Shown piece after piece: positions 31,166 through 32,734 of a stretch of 32,734 nucleotides of DNA. The DNA comes from Saprospiraceae bacterium (GTDB lineage Bacteria; Bacteroidota; Bacteroidia; Chitinophagales; Saprospiraceae), in NCBI GenBank assembly GCA_020627825.1, contig JAHDGD010000033.1, forward strand, positions 1-32,734, written 5' to 3'. Each line of letters begins with the position of its first letter. Position 1 is the first letter of the stretch. A model generated the notes under the pieces. The model was not told where the DNA came from, made no database searches, and was given only the letters and a program-made list of their open reading frames with translations. The position numbers and the translations under genes were made by a program.

Positions 31166-32734
31166 TTAAAATTTATTTCCCTTAGAGAATAGTCGCTTCC
31201 AACGAATCCCTTGAAATAAATTGTTGTTTTTCAAAGACATCCATATGAAAATAGGTTTCCCCACCATATGATCCATTGGTACGAAGCCCCAAAAACGAGA
31301 ATCTTCAGATTGATGACGATTGTCTCCCATTGCCCAATAATAATCTTGTTCAAATGTATACGAAGTAGCTTCTTCGCCATCAATATAGATTTTACCATTT
31401 TTTGATTCCAAGGTGTGGTTTTCATACACCCCAATAATCCGTTTATATAAAGCGATATTCTCAGGTGAAATATCAACAGTTGCTCCAGCTTGAGGGATGT
31501 AAATAGGACCATAGTCATCTATCGTCCAAGTATTAAAATGCCTTGGATCATTAGGGAATAATGTTTTTGGTCTAACTTGCTGAGGTATGTTTTGTAGCGT
31601 CATAGAAGGAAAGGCTTCTTGAATTGCTTTAGCTTCTGTAGTATTCGCAGTAATGACATATGTTCCTTTACTATCTATTAAATTATACTCGTCTTCTTCA
31701 ATACCTATTCTTTCAAGGGCTTTGGTATTAATTCCTGTTCCATTCGTTTGAAGAAAATAGGTGAATTGCATTTCTGAGGGGTTTTCAATAGGCTCGCCAT
31801 CAATGTAGACTTGTCTATTGATGATTTGCATAGTATCTCCTGGTAAACCAAGACATCTTTTTATGTAGTGGTCTCTTTTATCTACAGGCCTTGTCCTCAA
31901 GTTTCCTTTGCGAATTTGGTTTTTTAATCCACGATCTTGCGATAGTGTTTCTTCTAAAGTGGCTTGATACGCAGACCAAGTTCTATTTGAAATATAGATG
32001 CTATCACCAGCAGGCCAATTGAAAACAATGGCGTCATTTAACTTCACATCACCGAATCCTGGTAGTCTGTGATAACCAAGTGAAGGTTTCTTAAGGTATG
32101 ATTCAGTGCCAAGACCTGGGATCGTATTGTGTAACAACGGCACCATTGCAATAGTTTGAGGTGTACGTATACCATATGCTGATTTGCTAACAAATAAGAA
32201 ATCACCTACTAGTAGGGATCCTTCCATAGATTCAGTAGGTATGATATAGGCCTCTATGAGAAACATTCTTATAAATGCGGCTGCAAAAACTGCAAAAACT
32301 ATGGATTCCACCCATTCTCTTCCACCTGATTTTTTATATGGATTATTGGCTAGTAATTTTTTTAATTCATAATCATTGCCTCCTTTTCTAGCTTCTTCTA
32401 TTTTATCGGCATAATCTTTTTCAAGGATCAATGTTGGTCCTACATATTGATCCTTATCATTGAAGGCAGACTTGAAAAAAGCAGCAGGCGCATAAATCAC
32501 AGCTAATGCAGTATCAACGAATTTTAGTTTTCCGAATGATCGAACAAGATCAACTGCCATTCCAGTAAAAATGAAAATATTAACAATGGGGAATAATAAC
32601 CATAGAGCGTATATTGGTTTTCTACCGATAAGTTTACACCATTCTATGAAATTAATACCTGGAATAAGCCCTTTAATGGGGTTGACGTCCGTTTTCTTGA
32701 ATAGAAAGAATAAGGAAATACTTAATAAAACATA
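31166..32734 (-). CDS. lepB: Signal peptidase I (LepB) with N-terminal DUF5684-like region; 5' end outside window
   Basis: This membrane serine protease removes signal peptides of Sec-exported proteins. The frame stays open without a stop to the window edge, so the gene is partial: 522 residues are visible. The first visible ~58 (PIKGLIPGINFIEWCKLIGR, then WLLFPIVNIFIFTGMAVDL) and the next ~30 look like the DUF5684 membrane region often fused to LepB in this phylum, so the Met at 32560 is internal. Counting from that Met, the catalytic Ser111 is in IPTESMEGSLLVGD and Lys234 in YIKRCLGLPGD, and the GDNRHQSEDSRFWGFVP box is present near the end. Two large inserts separate the boxes, typical of Bacteroidota enzymes. 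It leads the operon with the propeller-like, DUF1684 and BtuF-like genes. Confidence 0.95.
   Translation of the reverse strand, partial: YVLLSISLFFLFKKTDVNPIKGLIPGINFIEWCKLIGRKPIYALWLLFPIVNIFIFTGMAVDLVRSFGKLKFVDTALAVIYAPAAFFKSAFNDKDQYVGPTLILEKDYADKIEEARKGGNDYELKKLLANNPYKKSGGREWVESIVFAVFAAAFIRMFLIEAYIIPTESMEGSLLVGDFLFVSKSAYGIRTPQTIAMVPLLHNTIPGLGTESYLKKPSLGYHRLPGFGDVKLNDAIVFNWPAGDSIYISNRTWSAYQATLEETLSQDRGLKNQIRKGNLRTRPVDKRDHYIKRCLGLPGDTMQIINRQVYIDGEPIENPSEMQFTYFLQTNGTGINTKALERIGIEEDEYNLIDSKGTYVITANTTEAKAIQEAFPSMTLQNIPQQVRPKTLFPNDPRHFNTWTIDDYGPIYIPQAGATVDISPENIALYKRIIGVYENHTLESKNGKIYIDGEEATSYTFEQDYYWAMGDNRHQSEDSRFWGFVPMDHMVGKPIFIWMSLKNNNLFQGIRWKRLFSKGNKF

Noticed and set aside
1-32734. CRISPR arrays, rRNA genes and riboswitches
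   Set aside because: No regularly spaced repeats, no rRNA-like conserved segments and no recognised riboswitch core were seen.

Overview
The window comes from a low-GC (by eye about 35%) bacterium of the phylum Bacteroidota, probably aquatic or marine. The support is: C-terminal type IX secretion (T9SS) sorting domains on three secreted proteins, a SprB-repeat adhesin with a choice-of-anchor V head, the Bacteroidota-only DUF4295 protein next to rpmG, a signal peptidase I with an N-terminal DUF5684-like membrane region, and a promoter of the -33 TTTG / -7 TAnnTTTG type. Genus or species cannot be named from the sequence.

Layout. 366-2156 is lepA (+). It is followed by a 770-bp non-coding stretch with a 24-bp palindrome, a possible small RNA ending in a T8 terminator, and a second bidirectional terminator. 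2927-9147 holds a secreted T9SS-tail protein (-), a TPR protein (+), an exported S9 peptidase (-), an exported Mn/Fe superoxide dismutase (+) and a tiny secreted DUF6150-like repeat protein (+). 9220-11691 is a class A penicillin-binding protein (-).

The most interesting part is 11836-20687. A DCC-family thiol-disulfide protein gene (20277-20687, -) has the last 258 bp of its coding region duplicated, base for base and in the same orientation, 8,444 bp away (11840-12097 and 20284-20541). Between the copies is an 8.2-kb block holding one coherent pathway: a TonB-dependent receptor, a GH63-type glucosylglycerate/mannosylglycerate hydrolase, a sodium:solute symporter and a glycerate kinase in one direction, with a divergent AraC-type regulator. 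I read it as a transferred or inserted island for eating the compatible solutes glucosylglycerate or mannosylglycerate: outer-membrane uptake, Na+-driven inner-membrane uptake, cytoplasmic hydrolysis to sugar plus glycerate, then phosphorylation of glycerate into glycolysis. A terminator-like hairpin sits between the receptor gene and the enzyme/transporter genes.

20687-24759 carries a DUF1573 protein, translationally coupled to the DCC gene, and a 1,179-residue SprB-repeat T9SS protein. 24867-26936 is a conserved housekeeping group on the minus strand: tRNA-Arg(ACG), rpmB, rpmG, DUF4295, then ftsY behind a strong terminator. 27020-32734 contains a subtilisin-like T9SS protease and a tight minus-strand series: signal peptidase I (its start lies beyond the window end), a secreted beta-propeller-like protein, a DUF1684 lipoprotein and a BtuF-like metal/cobalamin-binding protein. 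No transposase, integrase, CRISPR array, rRNA or phage gene was seen.
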